From: Actinomycetes bacterium
GTDB taxonomy: Bacteria; Actinomycetota; Acidimicrobiia; Acidimicrobiales; Acidimicrobiaceae
Length of the DNA: 36,395 bases
NCBI GenBank assembly: GCA_021785255.1
Contig: JAJYGA010000111.1
Span: 1-36,395 of the forward strand
Reading direction: 5' to 3'
The stretch's first letter is position 1. Every line of letters starts with the position of its first letter. This document shows, piece after piece, positions 9,405 to 16,973 of the stretch. A program made the translations under genes and the position numbers. A model generated the notes under the pieces. It saw only the letters and a program-made list of their open reading frames with translations, had not been told where the DNA came from and did no database searches.

Positions 9405-9840
9405 GCGGTGAACCTTATCTGATCAAGTGGACTGGACTGAAGGGACCAGCCACTAGTCAGTTCATATTGAGAGTTGCACACACGTCTGGGAAGATGAGAT
9501 GCAAAATGTTCAAACGGTCCCAAGTTTTACAAAGGAGAGTATCGGCGGCAACTGTTTCATGAATTATCTACCTCACATCTATGAAGGCGAGCTTTCTCTG
9601 GCATTTTTCAAGATGCGGAGGTTTTGACTAATAGCACTCAGTAAGTTTTATATTCTCTTGCTGCCTAGGGGTAGAATACCTTTACTGAGGTGGAGTTCTT
9701 GATTTGATTAAGCCGAACGAATGACTGTGTTTACAGTTCAAGTGCGAGAGATTCTAAAGTGCGGTCGAATATCACAGATATGTTAAATGCACAAAAGATA
9801 ATAGATTTCGGGCAACTTTACATCGCCAACTAATCTACTG
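9405..9840. other. Intergenic stretch, probably erased 5' part of an amidohydrolase
   Basis: I see no gene in these 436 bases. The following relic lacks the first half of a normal amidohydrolase, so this stretch may once have encoded it, but I could not recognise the expected HxH metal motif in any frame. Confidence 0.35.
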
Positions 9841-10394
9841 TGGATTTATTACTGCTTGGACGATCAAGCGGATGGCACTATGACTGCGGTTCGCGTAGCG
9901 GAAGAGTTCGGATATGACCTTGTCAGCGATCATGGTAGGGAAGCGCACCTGGTAGTAGATTTTCTTGCGATGCGCGACATGTCCGCAATCATCGGCCTCT
10001 CCTTTCCTCGCGATCCAAAGTTGAGTTCATTAACAGATTTTTGCGGAATCCGGGAAAACTTGTACGTAAAGGAGTAACAATGGCTCTCACGACAGATCAT
10101 CCCGTAATGCCTGTACAGTTCTTGGTCCATGAGGCAACTCCGGCAGCGAAGGAGAACCTGGATCGAGATACCGTTCTTAGTACAGTCACTATCAATTCAG
10201 CGAAGATTCTCGGCATGGACGAAAGAGTCGGATCATTGGAGGTGGGCAAAGATTCCGACCTTTGTAACTGCTCTGGTAATTCACTTGACGTGATGCAGCA
10301 GGTCGGAGTAACGTTTTCGCGAGGTAGCCAAATCTACATATATCACTACACGCGGTTTCGAGGTATTTGTCGAGCTTTAACCCCACAATATTAA
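9841..10394 (+). pseudogene. Amidohydrolase-superfamily relic (imidazolonepropionase-like)
   Basis: The 3' half of a metal-dependent amidohydrolase survives in two frames. The first carries TAVRVAEEFGYDLVSDHGREAH (9886 onward), with the conserved histidines of the DHGxEAH metal/substrate loop. The second, entered by a single frameshift near 10015, reads through RFLRNPGKLVRKGV, the catalytic-Asp block ALTTDHPVMPVQFL and the C-terminal INSAKILGMDERVGSLEVGKDSDL. The first roughly 200 residues, including the HxH site, are missing. Such enzymes hydrolyse cyclic amides or C-N bonds, so an intact acetamidase-type gene 40 bases downstream suggests the two once formed an amide or ureide catabolic unit. 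The frameshift and missing half make activity implausible. Confidence 0.8.
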
Positions 10395-10434
10395 ACGAAC
10401 TTTCATACGAGCAACTGTAAAAGGAGATTTCCAT

Positions 10435-11358
10435 ATGACTCGTTATATCCTGGCATCTGAATTCCAAACGGTTACAGATGTATTTTCACGCGACCGACCA
10501 CCAATTATAAGTATTCGATCTGGAGATCAGCTTCAAGTTCGAACCTTAGATTCTGCGGGCTCCCTGCGAAAGCACGTTTTCCCTGGGGAGAAGGTGCCTA
10601 CTATGATCCCGGGACGTAGAGGCCACTGTCTTGTTGGCCCGATAGAGGTGAAAGATGCACAGGTCGGGACTGTTCTTGCCGTCAAGTTTAAGTCTTTGGT
10701 GCCTGAAAACTGGGGCTGGACGGCTGCGGCCGTGCTGGACAACCCATTAAATCAAAGAATGACTGTGTTGGACGATGGGCCGAGATGGCTGCTCTGGTCT
10801 ATAGACGTTGAAAAAAATATAGCCACCAACCAATTCGGAATATCTAGGTGTATAGCCCCATTTTTAGGTGTCGTAGGACTCCCTCCGGCTACAGCAGGAG
10901 AACATTCGACTATCCCGCCCAGAACTGAAGGTGGAGGAAATATTGACTGTAGAGAGCTTGTTGCGGGATCAACACTTTTCATTCCCGTTACGGTCCCAGG
11001 AGCGATGTTATGTCTCGGTGACGGGCATGCGGCTCAAGGTGACGGTGAAGTCAGCGGGACCGCCATTGAATGTGCTATGACCTCTGAAATTGTGGTTGAG
11101 GTTGTGCAAGAGCCGTCTTGTCAAGGTGTCTATGCCGAGACTCCCAACGGACGTATAACTTTTGGATTTGATTCGAATCTCAACGTCGCAATGGGAGATG
11201 CTCTGAGCAATATGGTTTCGTGGATGCAAAAGATATTTGATCTTGATCGAGGAACTGCACTTGCCCTTGGTAGTTCGTTGGTGGATCTAAGAGTTACTCA
11301 AGTGGCAAATCAGAGTTTTGGAGTGCATGCTTTGTTGAGAGAAGATCTGCTTCGGTGA
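10435..11358 (+). CDS. Acetamidase/formamidase family amidohydrolase
   Basis: A 307-residue enzyme of the FmdA/AmdA family, which hydrolyses formamide, acetamide or similar short amides to ammonia and the acid. Matching features are the PGRRGHCLVGPIEV segment near residue 60, the metal-binding region GGNIDCREL (about residue 165), IPVTVPGAMLCLGDGHAAQGDGEV (about 183-206), and a C-terminal DLRVTQVANQSFGVHA. The GDGHxxQGDGE block is the strongest signature. An AAGGAG lies about eight bases before the ATG. It appears complete and is transcribed alone after the amidohydrolase relic. With the hydantoinase and isochorismatase-like genes nearby it adds to a local cluster of nitrogen-releasing hydrolases. 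Confidence 0.92.
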   Translation: MTRYILASEFQTVTDVFSRDRPPIISIRSGDQLQVRTLDSAGSLRKHVFPGEKVPTMIPGRRGHCLVGPIEVKDAQVGTVLAVKFKSLVPENWGWTAAAVLDNPLNQRMTVLDDGPRWLLWSIDVEKNIATNQFGISRCIAPFLGVVGLPPATAGEHSTIPPRTEGGGNIDCRELVAGSTLFIPVTVPGAMLCLGDGHAAQGDGEVSGTAIECAMTSEIVVEVVQEPSCQGVYAETPNGRITFGFDSNLNVAMGDALSNMVSWMQKIFDLDRGTALALGSSLVDLRVTQVANQSFGVHALLREDLLR

Positions 11359-11772
11359 CTGATAAGACTGAAAGAATTCTTTGAGCTCGGCTGAGCAAGC
11401 AAACTTAGGGTGATTCTGACTCCAGAGTGTAGATTTTGAGGTCGTGCCTCAATTCAATTTTAAGCCAAGGATATTTTAGTGAGTGTCACTTGTTCTCAGT
11501 TTTATTTTGATCTACTGAGCATTTGTGTTTTGAAACTTGATGGTCCGAGACAACAGTGGCCTTGCAGATGCCACAGGTGCAGGAAAGTCCGTGTAAAGGC
11601 TTGGTTGCTAACCGTGCGGAGGTTTTGGTCGGGGGAGACGCATGAGAGCTATAGAGCTTCTTCACGGTTCAACTAGATGCGGTCAGTAAAATTGGGTACT
11701 CGTTTTGGTGTGTGGTAACGGTATATATTACAAGGATATGCGAGTTTTCCAATAGTCGCCTAATGTAAAACT
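11359..11772. other. Intergenic stretch, no confident gene
   Basis: A 65-codon plus-strand frame (11479-11676) is open but unlike any family I know. Close to the right end TAATGT (11761-11766) lies six bases before the next ATG and may be the -10 box of a leaderless PaiB-like transcript. No repeat or hairpin stands out. Confidence 0.35.
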
Positions 11773-12396
11773 ATGTATATCCCGAAACACTTCTCTGCAC
11801 CCTCACTCCAGGAGGTCTATTCGATGATAGAGTCTGCTGGAGCAAGCGACCTCATAACATATAATGCCGATGGATTCCAAGTAACTACTCTCCCATTCAT
11901 CTATGAAGCAGATGTGTCGGGCAAAGGTATTCTTTTGGGACATATGGCTAGGGCCAATCCGCACTGGAAGTTAGCTAAGGGATCACATGGGCTTGTCATC
12001 GTGCGAGGTCCAAGTGCTTACGTTTCACCGAGCGTCTATCCTTCAAAAAAAGAACATCATAAGGTGGTTCCGACGTGGAATTATGTGACAGTGCATCTTA
12101 GAGGGACGGTTGTTGTGCATGAAGAAACGACGTGGATAAAAGAGGTGGTTTCTAGATTGACAGACCGTTTCGAAGTTGTCTCAGAGGCACCGTGGAAGAT
12201 ATCTGACGGTCCTGAGGATTTCATCGAATCTCAGCTCAAAGCTGTTGTGGGGATAGAGTTTTGTGTCCAGGAAATACAAGCTAAGTATAAGCTGAGTCAA
12301 AACCGACCGGAGGCGGACTTTGAAGCGGTGCGTTATGACATGCTACGGCGTTCGGAGTTGCCGATGTATGAGGCTATGACTCACTTAAAACGTTGA
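11773..12396 (+). CDS. PaiB-type FMN-binding putative regulator
   Basis: A 207-residue protein of the FMN-binding negative transcriptional regulator family (Bacillus PaiB type). It begins with the typical MYIPKHF, has the flavin-fold landmarks LLGHMARANPHWK (about residues 56-68) and GPSAYVSPSVYPSK (about 79-92), and the family-specific VPTWNYVTVHLRG (about 98-110). The C-terminal KYKLSQNRPEAD also fits. In Bacillus PaiB is linked to repression of sporulation and degradative enzymes, but many homologues may be flavin-dependent enzymes instead. There is no clear ribosome binding site; a -10-like TAATGT six bases upstream suggests a leaderless message. The gene appears to stand alone. Confidence 0.92.
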   Translation: MYIPKHFSAPSLQEVYSMIESAGASDLITYNADGFQVTTLPFIYEADVSGKGILLGHMARANPHWKLAKGSHGLVIVRGPSAYVSPSVYPSKKEHHKVVPTWNYVTVHLRGTVVVHEETTWIKEVVSRLTDRFEVVSEAPWKISDGPEDFIESQLKAVVGIEFCVQEIQAKYKLSQNRPEADFEAVRYDMLRRSELPMYEAMTHLKR

Positions 12397-12988
12397 CGCT
12401 CCAATGATGCATGTTTTAAGTTACCAATATGAACTGAGCCCCATTCGTTCCTGGTTTGCTGGTGCGCCTTTAACTGACGGCCGATGTTCCATGCTCCAGT
12501 GCCTACCAAGACAGCCTTTTCGTAGGAGATCGCGAGAAAGCATCAATTCTGGCAGTGTCTCTTTTGTGGTTTCTGCGGTTCAACGACTCTGTGAGCTGTA
12601 TGGGTGTATAACCTTTTGAAGACGGAGTTTTTCTTGTTGAGTTCTATCGTGACGTTCATCGAACATCTTACGTTGAATATCAGGTGACTACAAAAGCCGT
12701 TGTCTCCATTCTCTGTGTCTTTTGAGCCACCGCACATATCAATATTGAGTTATGTCGCGTCAATATCCTATTAACGTCCACTCGGGTTCGTTTTGAGCAA
12801 CTATCTTGCAAGAATATGGCCTTTTTAACTTCTGAGGTTCTAAGCCAATTAGCACAAGGTTTGTTCGAAGTTGTGGAAGTGTGTATCTTTCCTGATCGTA
12901 TATGGCGAGGTTCGATGAGTCGCGAAGCCGATGTGTTGGGTCTACAACAACGAACCCGGAGTTGTTTTTAGTTCTGGGAGGTCGTTCT
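12397..12988. other. Intergenic stretch, no confident gene
   Basis: Nearly 600 bases hold only short open frames on both strands without family motifs. Frames at 12404-12619 (plus) and 12760-13077 (minus) read as non-coding. The right end supplies the leader and ribosome binding site of the universal stress protein gene. Confidence 0.4.
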
Positions 12989-13522
12989 GTGTCTAAGGGA
13001 CCTAAGGAAGGACGCTCTAGAGTTCTTTTTGAAATTAGAAAGTATTTGCAAGAAGATCTAGAGTCCATGCATGGCACTTCAGAACGGTCCGTGGATAGGA
13101 CTCAAAGAATTCTCGTGCCTTTGAGTCCTGATGAAAGGATTTCAACGTCAGCTCTGTGGATGTGCGCTGATCTTATGGAACCGCATCATCCCATTGTTAA
13201 TGTTCTTCACCTGAGAGTCTGGGATCGAGTAAGAGGAAGTAGATTCTTCCTGGAAACGGAAGAAGAGGCAAATGAGATAGTTAACAAGGCAATTCAGTGG
13301 TTTGAGTCCTTGGGTCTGGTTTCATACGGTAATGTCATGGAATCTTCGCGGGTCGATTTAGCCCAGTCAATAGTCTGGTGGGCTGACTCTAACAGTATTG
13401 ATCTAATAGTGGTTGGGTCGAGGCCGAGGCGACTCGTTACGAAAACGTTGCTGGGTTCCACCTCGTATGAAATTGAGAGACTTTCTTCATGTCCTGTAAT
13501 CGTTGTTCATCCCATCTGCTAG
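12989..13522 (+). CDS. Universal stress protein (UspA family)
   Basis: A single-domain universal stress protein of 177 residues from the preferred start. The core begins at RILVPLSPDE (strand 1), and includes IDLIVVGSRPR and the C-terminal nucleotide-loop region LLGSTSYEIERLSSCPVIVVHP, which matches the G-x2-G-x9-G-[ST]-type loop only partly (GSRPRRLVTKTLLGSTS). ATP binding is therefore possible but unproven. I chose the GTG at 12989 because GGGAGG lies seven bases upstream. The frame is open to an ATG at 12902, but that extension has no family similarity, and a later ATG at 13067 lacks a good ribosome binding site. It converges with the DUF3054 gene. Confidence 0.82.
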   Translation: MSKGPKEGRSRVLFEIRKYLQEDLESMHGTSERSVDRTQRILVPLSPDERISTSALWMCADLMEPHHPIVNVLHLRVWDRVRGSRFFLETEEEANEIVNKAIQWFESLGLVSYGNVMESSRVDLAQSIVWWADSNSIDLIVVGSRPRRLVTKTLLGSTSYEIERLSSCPVIVVHPIC

Positions 13523-13557
13523 AAACGTTTTTCAATGAGATTGCGTAAATATAAGTT

Positions 13558-13926
13558 TTAGGTTAGATGGGGACGTAACTTACGCGAGTAGAAAAAATAG
13601 ACAATCCGTGCAAGCGTGGAGGTGAGGGTGAAGTAAGCGATAGATACGCCGATAAATCCGAGTGCGGTTCCTTGACCAACAACTACTCGGATAACCATTC
13701 CAACGATTACGACCGTGATGGTGACGGTAATGCCAGCGAATACCGAAGAGATTGAGTGTTTTCGAACGGCTAATAAAAGCCACCCAAGGATCGCACCGAC
13801 TAGGAACGGCCATGAGGTTCTCCAGATCCCGAGTAAAGAATCTGTATGCCCATGTGCTGAACGCCCAATAATCACAAAAGACAACACAGCTATTAGATCG
13901 ATTAGATAGAAAGCGATCTTCTTCAT
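13558..13926 (-). CDS. DUF3054 family membrane protein
   Basis: A 122-residue integral membrane protein with four predicted hydrophobic segments (about residues 5-22, 38-55, 62-84 and 91-112). The N-terminal DLIAVLSFVIIGRSAHG and the following TSWPFLVGAILGWLL match the DUF3054 family of Actinobacteria and haloarchaea, whose function is unknown. A short basic tail (SRKLRPH) ends the protein in the cytoplasm. It converges with the universal stress gene, with 35 bases between the stops and no obvious terminator. The start ATG is the only plausible one, since it immediately precedes the first transmembrane helix. Confidence 0.9.
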   Translation of the reverse strand: MKKIAFYLIDLIAVLSFVIIGRSAHGHTDSLLGIWRTSWPFLVGAILGWLLLAVRKHSISSVFAGITVTITVVIVGMVIRVVVGQGTALGFIGVSIAYFTLTSTLARIVYFFYSRKLRPHLT

Positions 13927-14153
13927 ATGATCAATCTAGCCAGCGGTTCATACTTATGGGTCAACTTGTTCTTTACTGGGATGGAGGGTCGTTTCAAGTA
14001 GATAACCAGAGCACGACTCCCAGAGTTCTTTCCAAGATAATCAAGCTGCATCTCAAGAAACGATTACTTAAGAGGTTTACTTTCTTTACGTTGTCTTTAC
14101 CTTTGTCTCGTAACGTTATAAGCGTAGGAAATCTACAGCGAAGGAGTTTACAG

Positions 14154-14375
14154 ATGTCTTGGATCGCAAAAAACCTAGTTCTTATGATTATGGTCACCAC
14201 GATTATCTTTACCATCTTGTCTGTTGGAGTGTATCTCCAATACCGAAGCGAGGAAGAATCTCTCTCAAGACCCGACTTCATGACCACCGAGGTTGAGGAT
14301 CTTCAGTCTGCGGATGAAGAAGAGTCCAAAGGTGAGATTCGTCAACTGGTAACTACCTCCAAGCGACCACATTAA
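14154..14375 (+). CDS. Small single-pass membrane protein
   Basis: A 73-residue protein with one transmembrane segment (about residues 7-29, VLMIMVTTIIFTILSVGVYL) and an acidic, probably cytoplasmic, tail. No family is recognised. Although the frame is open back to 13956, the ATG at 14154 is strongly preferred because GAAGGAG sits eight bases before it and the sequence upstream looks non-coding. The gene ends 17 bases before a perfect 22-bp hairpin. Its organisation resembles small accessory membrane peptides of actinobacteria, but no function can be given. Confidence 0.65.
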   Translation: MSWIAKNLVLMIMVTTIIFTILSVGVYLQYRSEEESLSRPDFMTTEVEDLQSADEEESKGEIRQLVTTSKRPH

Positions 14376-14392
14376 ATCTCTAGCGACAACCA

Positions 14393-14440
14393 ATAACACC
14401 AAGACAGGGGACCCATCTGGGTCCCCTGTCTTGGTGTTAT
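14393..14440. terminator. Bidirectional terminator, perfect 22-bp stem
   Basis: Bases 14393-14414 and 14419-14440 are perfectly complementary with a 4-base loop, and contain a G+C-rich core (AGACAGGGGACCC). The hairpin lies exactly between the stop of the small membrane gene (plus) and the stop of the isochorismatase-like gene (minus), so it probably ends both transcripts. T-tracts are poor on both sides. The perfection of the stem is notable. Confidence 0.85.
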
Positions 14441-14444
14441 ACTC

Positions 14445-15092
14445 TCAACCTGCTGAGCGTTGGCTTTTAAGTAACGTGGCTATCTTGTCGAAGTTTTCGA
14501 CTTCAGCGTATTTTTGACCAATGTCGAAGAGGTTTATGCGTATGACTTCAGGATCACGATCGCCCACTAGATCGCTTGCAACGAAGGGTATAAAACCGTA
14601 TTGCATTGCGTCCAGTGTTGTTGCCCGTACGCATCCTGATATCGAAACTCCCGCGATCACGAGGGTATCGATCCCCCGCAGGTGAAGATCTGATGCCAAG
14701 TTGGTGCCAAAAAATGCTGAAGCGTATCTCTTGGTTACTATGAGTTCCTCTTTGGAGGGCGAAAGTTCGAAGGGAAAATCTGAATACGGCGAACCTTCTT
14801 CAAAGGCGCGTAATGAAGGAACTTTTTTGTAAAATAATCCTCCATCGAGCATGCCTTTTGAATAACTGACCTTGGTAAATATGATTGGAAGTTTTAATGT
14901 CTGAAACACTTTTCGGGCCGCAACGATTCGTGGAACTAACTCAGCGTAGGAGGAGTGAAACAAGGGGCCGCTTGGATCTGAGTATGCTCTTGAAACATCG
15001 ATGATAATCAAAGCAGGCTTAGAACCAAAAGGGAGATGATGTCCAAAGCCAGCTTGACGATAGTCGTTGATAATTTGCTGATCTTGATCCAT
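14445..15092 (-). CDS. Isochorismatase-family amidohydrolase (N-carbamoylsarcosine amidase-like)
   Basis: A cysteine hydrolase of 215 residues from the ATG at 15092. The catalytic triad residues are visible: Asp in ALIIIDVSRAY (about residue 33), Lys in VTKRYASAFFGT (about 121) and Cys in VSISGCVRATT (about 154). The AGFGHHLPFGSKPAL N terminus and the GLFYKKVP and SAFFGT segments look most like N-carbamoylsarcosine or maleamate amidohydrolases within the family. An in-frame TTG at 15110, six bases after the hydantoinase B stop, with AGGAG just before it, is an alternative start. As last gene of the hydantoinase operon it could cleave the carbamoyl or amide product made by HyuAB. Confidence 0.88.
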   Translation of the reverse strand: MDQDQQIINDYRQAGFGHHLPFGSKPALIIIDVSRAYSDPSGPLFHSSYAELVPRIVAARKVFQTLKLPIIFTKVSYSKGMLDGGLFYKKVPSLRAFEEGSPYSDFPFELSPSKEELIVTKRYASAFFGTNLASDLHLRGIDTLVIAGVSISGCVRATTLDAMQYGFIPFVASDLVGDRDPEVIRINLFDIGQKYAEVENFDKIATLLKSQRSAG

Positions 15093-15116
15093 ATCTCCCC
15101 TTTGTCTCAAATGCTC

Positions 15117-16973
15117 CTAAGCAAACTGTGGTGGTTTGGGAGCTATCATTCCAGTCTCCGTTTCACAGTTTTCGCGTAACTCTTCTAAGGTAGCGCCAAA
15201 GTTGAAGATATTGATGTTACCTCTTGTTGAGCGCATCTTGTCCCGGAGTGCTTCAGTGGCGACTTTGTCGATGTTCAAATCATTCGTAAGCACAACGCCA
15301 TAGTTGCTTTGGGCGCCTTGTTTAGTCACCAATCCTCTTTTTACTTCTAATGCCACGAGCTCCGGATCACGTGCTAGGGGATCACCCCAGCCTCCGCCAC
15401 CCCAGGTTACGTAGTGAAGTATGTCTCCTTTGTTTACGTGTATCTTGTCGCACTTAGATGGTAAAACCTGCTTGGAGCCGTCTGTGCGAATTAAATACTT
15501 GGTGGATCGGCGTCCTGGCAAACCACCATTTACTCCCCAAGGATATGTAAACCATCTGTCGTCGTGGATGGAGATATCACCTGGCTCCAAGAACCGGTAA
15601 GCGATATCGATCCCGTTGCCGCCTCGAAACAATCCTGCGCCACCTGAGTCCGCTACCGTCTCATACCGTTCAATAAGAAGGGGGAAGTAGGCTTCCAAGA
15701 ACTCGTTTGGCACGTTAGTGAAACTGGGCCAAAGCGAATGGCCATCGGGTCCATCTCCAAAAGGTCGACCGGGAATTCCACCGAAGCCGATCTGGTACAG
15801 CTGAAACCATTCACCGTTTTTATCTGTTCCTGAGTACATAAGATGTGGTGAGGAGGAGAACCCAGCTGCATTCAAAAATTCAGGCTGTCTCTGCCCCAAG
15901 AGTCCACCGAGAATGTCAAATATTCGACCAAGAGCATGTGTCCTACACGAAAGTGCAGCGGGATAGATTGGTTTCAGGAGAGAACCCTTAGGGATCCTGA
16001 CCTCTACAAGTGGATAAAATCCATCGTTCCAGAGGATCTGTGGATCAAAAACCATGATCATGTATATGCCAAAAAACATCTTGAGCATGTTCTCGTTGAG
16101 GTAGAAGTTTATAGGTCCTTTGGACTGAGGGTCGGTACCTTCAAAGTCCAATATGACCTTTCCGTTCTCGCGCCACATGGTACAAGATATTTTGTAGGGA
16201 CCAAATCCCATGCCATCGTCGTCGAGATAGTCGACGAAGTTGAGCTTTTCTTCGCTTATAGAGGTAGCTATGAGTTGTGACATGGCTCTGAAGTTGCGAT
16301 CTAATAGAGCATCAAGGACAGAGATGTAAGTCGAGGTTCCAAACCTAGAACAGAGTTCTGTGACTCTTCTACCTGCCGTTCGACATGCGGCAACGATGGC
16401 GTTTAGATCCGATCTGTTCCACTGTTTCATTCTCACCTGATTCAAGATGAGGTTCAGCATTTCTTCGTTGAGTTCACCTTTTTTATACAGCTTTACCGGC
16501 GGTATGACCACGCCTTCTTCGTGTATGGACTCCGCGTCGGTAGGTAGTGATCCAGGAACCTTTCCGCCTACATCCGTCATATGTCCAAACATTGCAGACC
16601 ATCCTACGATGCGGCCTTCGAAGTAAATAGGCATTAGTACCAACCAATCGTTGGCGTGGCTTATGGCTCCGTCGCAGCTGTAAGGATCAGAGGTCAAAAA
16701 GACATCTCCCTCTTCCACTGTACCTTTATAGTTGTCTAAGAAACCCCCAATGAAGGAGCCGAACTGACCAACAACCATTTTCCCGTCAGGATCTGCGATT
16801 AGGGGAAACTCGTCGTGCTGTTCCCTTATCCCAGGTGACATGGCTGTTCGAAAAAGCACTGCGTCCATCTCGTATCGCGCGTTTCTTAGAGCATTCTCAA
16901 CGATGTCGACCGTAATAGTATCGATGTCGGTTCTCTCGATGGGTGCCGTGTTTGTTTGAACTATCTGTGCCAT
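15117..16973 (-). CDS. hyuB: Hydantoinase B/oxoprolinase family subunit
   Basis: This 618-residue protein is the HyuB-type subunit of ATP-dependent N-methylhydantoinase, oxoprolinase and acetone/acetophenone carboxylase-like enzymes. Recognisable features are the N-terminal VEIVENAL-type helix followed by RTAMSPGIREQHDEFPLI, FGHMTDVGGKVPGSLPTDA, the SDPYSCDGAISHANDW segment near residue 95, and the glycine-rich GGAGLFRGGNGIDIAY and GGGGWGDPLARDPE near the C terminus. Its ATG follows the hyuA stop with no gap (TAAATG), implying translational coupling and a 1:1 complex. HyuA supplies ATP use, HyuB the ring-opening or carboxylation half. The exact substrate cannot be read from sequence, but the isochorismatase-like neighbour favours a hydantoin-type ring. 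Confidence 0.93.
   Translation of the reverse strand: MAQIVQTNTAPIERTDIDTITVDIVENALRNARYEMDAVLFRTAMSPGIREQHDEFPLIADPDGKMVVGQFGSFIGGFLDNYKGTVEEGDVFLTSDPYSCDGAISHANDWLVLMPIYFEGRIVGWSAMFGHMTDVGGKVPGSLPTDAESIHEEGVVIPPVKLYKKGELNEEMLNLILNQVRMKQWNRSDLNAIVAACRTAGRRVTELCSRFGTSTYISVLDALLDRNFRAMSQLIATSISEEKLNFVDYLDDDGMGFGPYKISCTMWRENGKVILDFEGTDPQSKGPINFYLNENMLKMFFGIYMIMVFDPQILWNDGFYPLVEVRIPKGSLLKPIYPAALSCRTHALGRIFDILGGLLGQRQPEFLNAAGFSSSPHLMYSGTDKNGEWFQLYQIGFGGIPGRPFGDGPDGHSLWPSFTNVPNEFLEAYFPLLIERYETVADSGGAGLFRGGNGIDIAYRFLEPGDISIHDDRWFTYPWGVNGGLPGRRSTKYLIRTDGSKQVLPSKCDKIHVNKGDILHYVTWGGGGWGDPLARDPELVALEVKRGLVTKQGAQSNYGVVLTNDLNIDKVATEALRDKMRSTRGNINIFNFGATLEELRENCETETGMIAPKPPQFA

Noticed and set aside
12902-12988. 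N-terminal extension of the universal stress protein
   Set aside because: GGGAGG seven bases before the GTG at 12989 fixes a better start; the extension has no similarity to the family.
13956-14153. Long N-terminal form of the small membrane protein
   Set aside because: The upstream part looks non-coding and a strong GAAGGAG stands just before the ATG at 14154.
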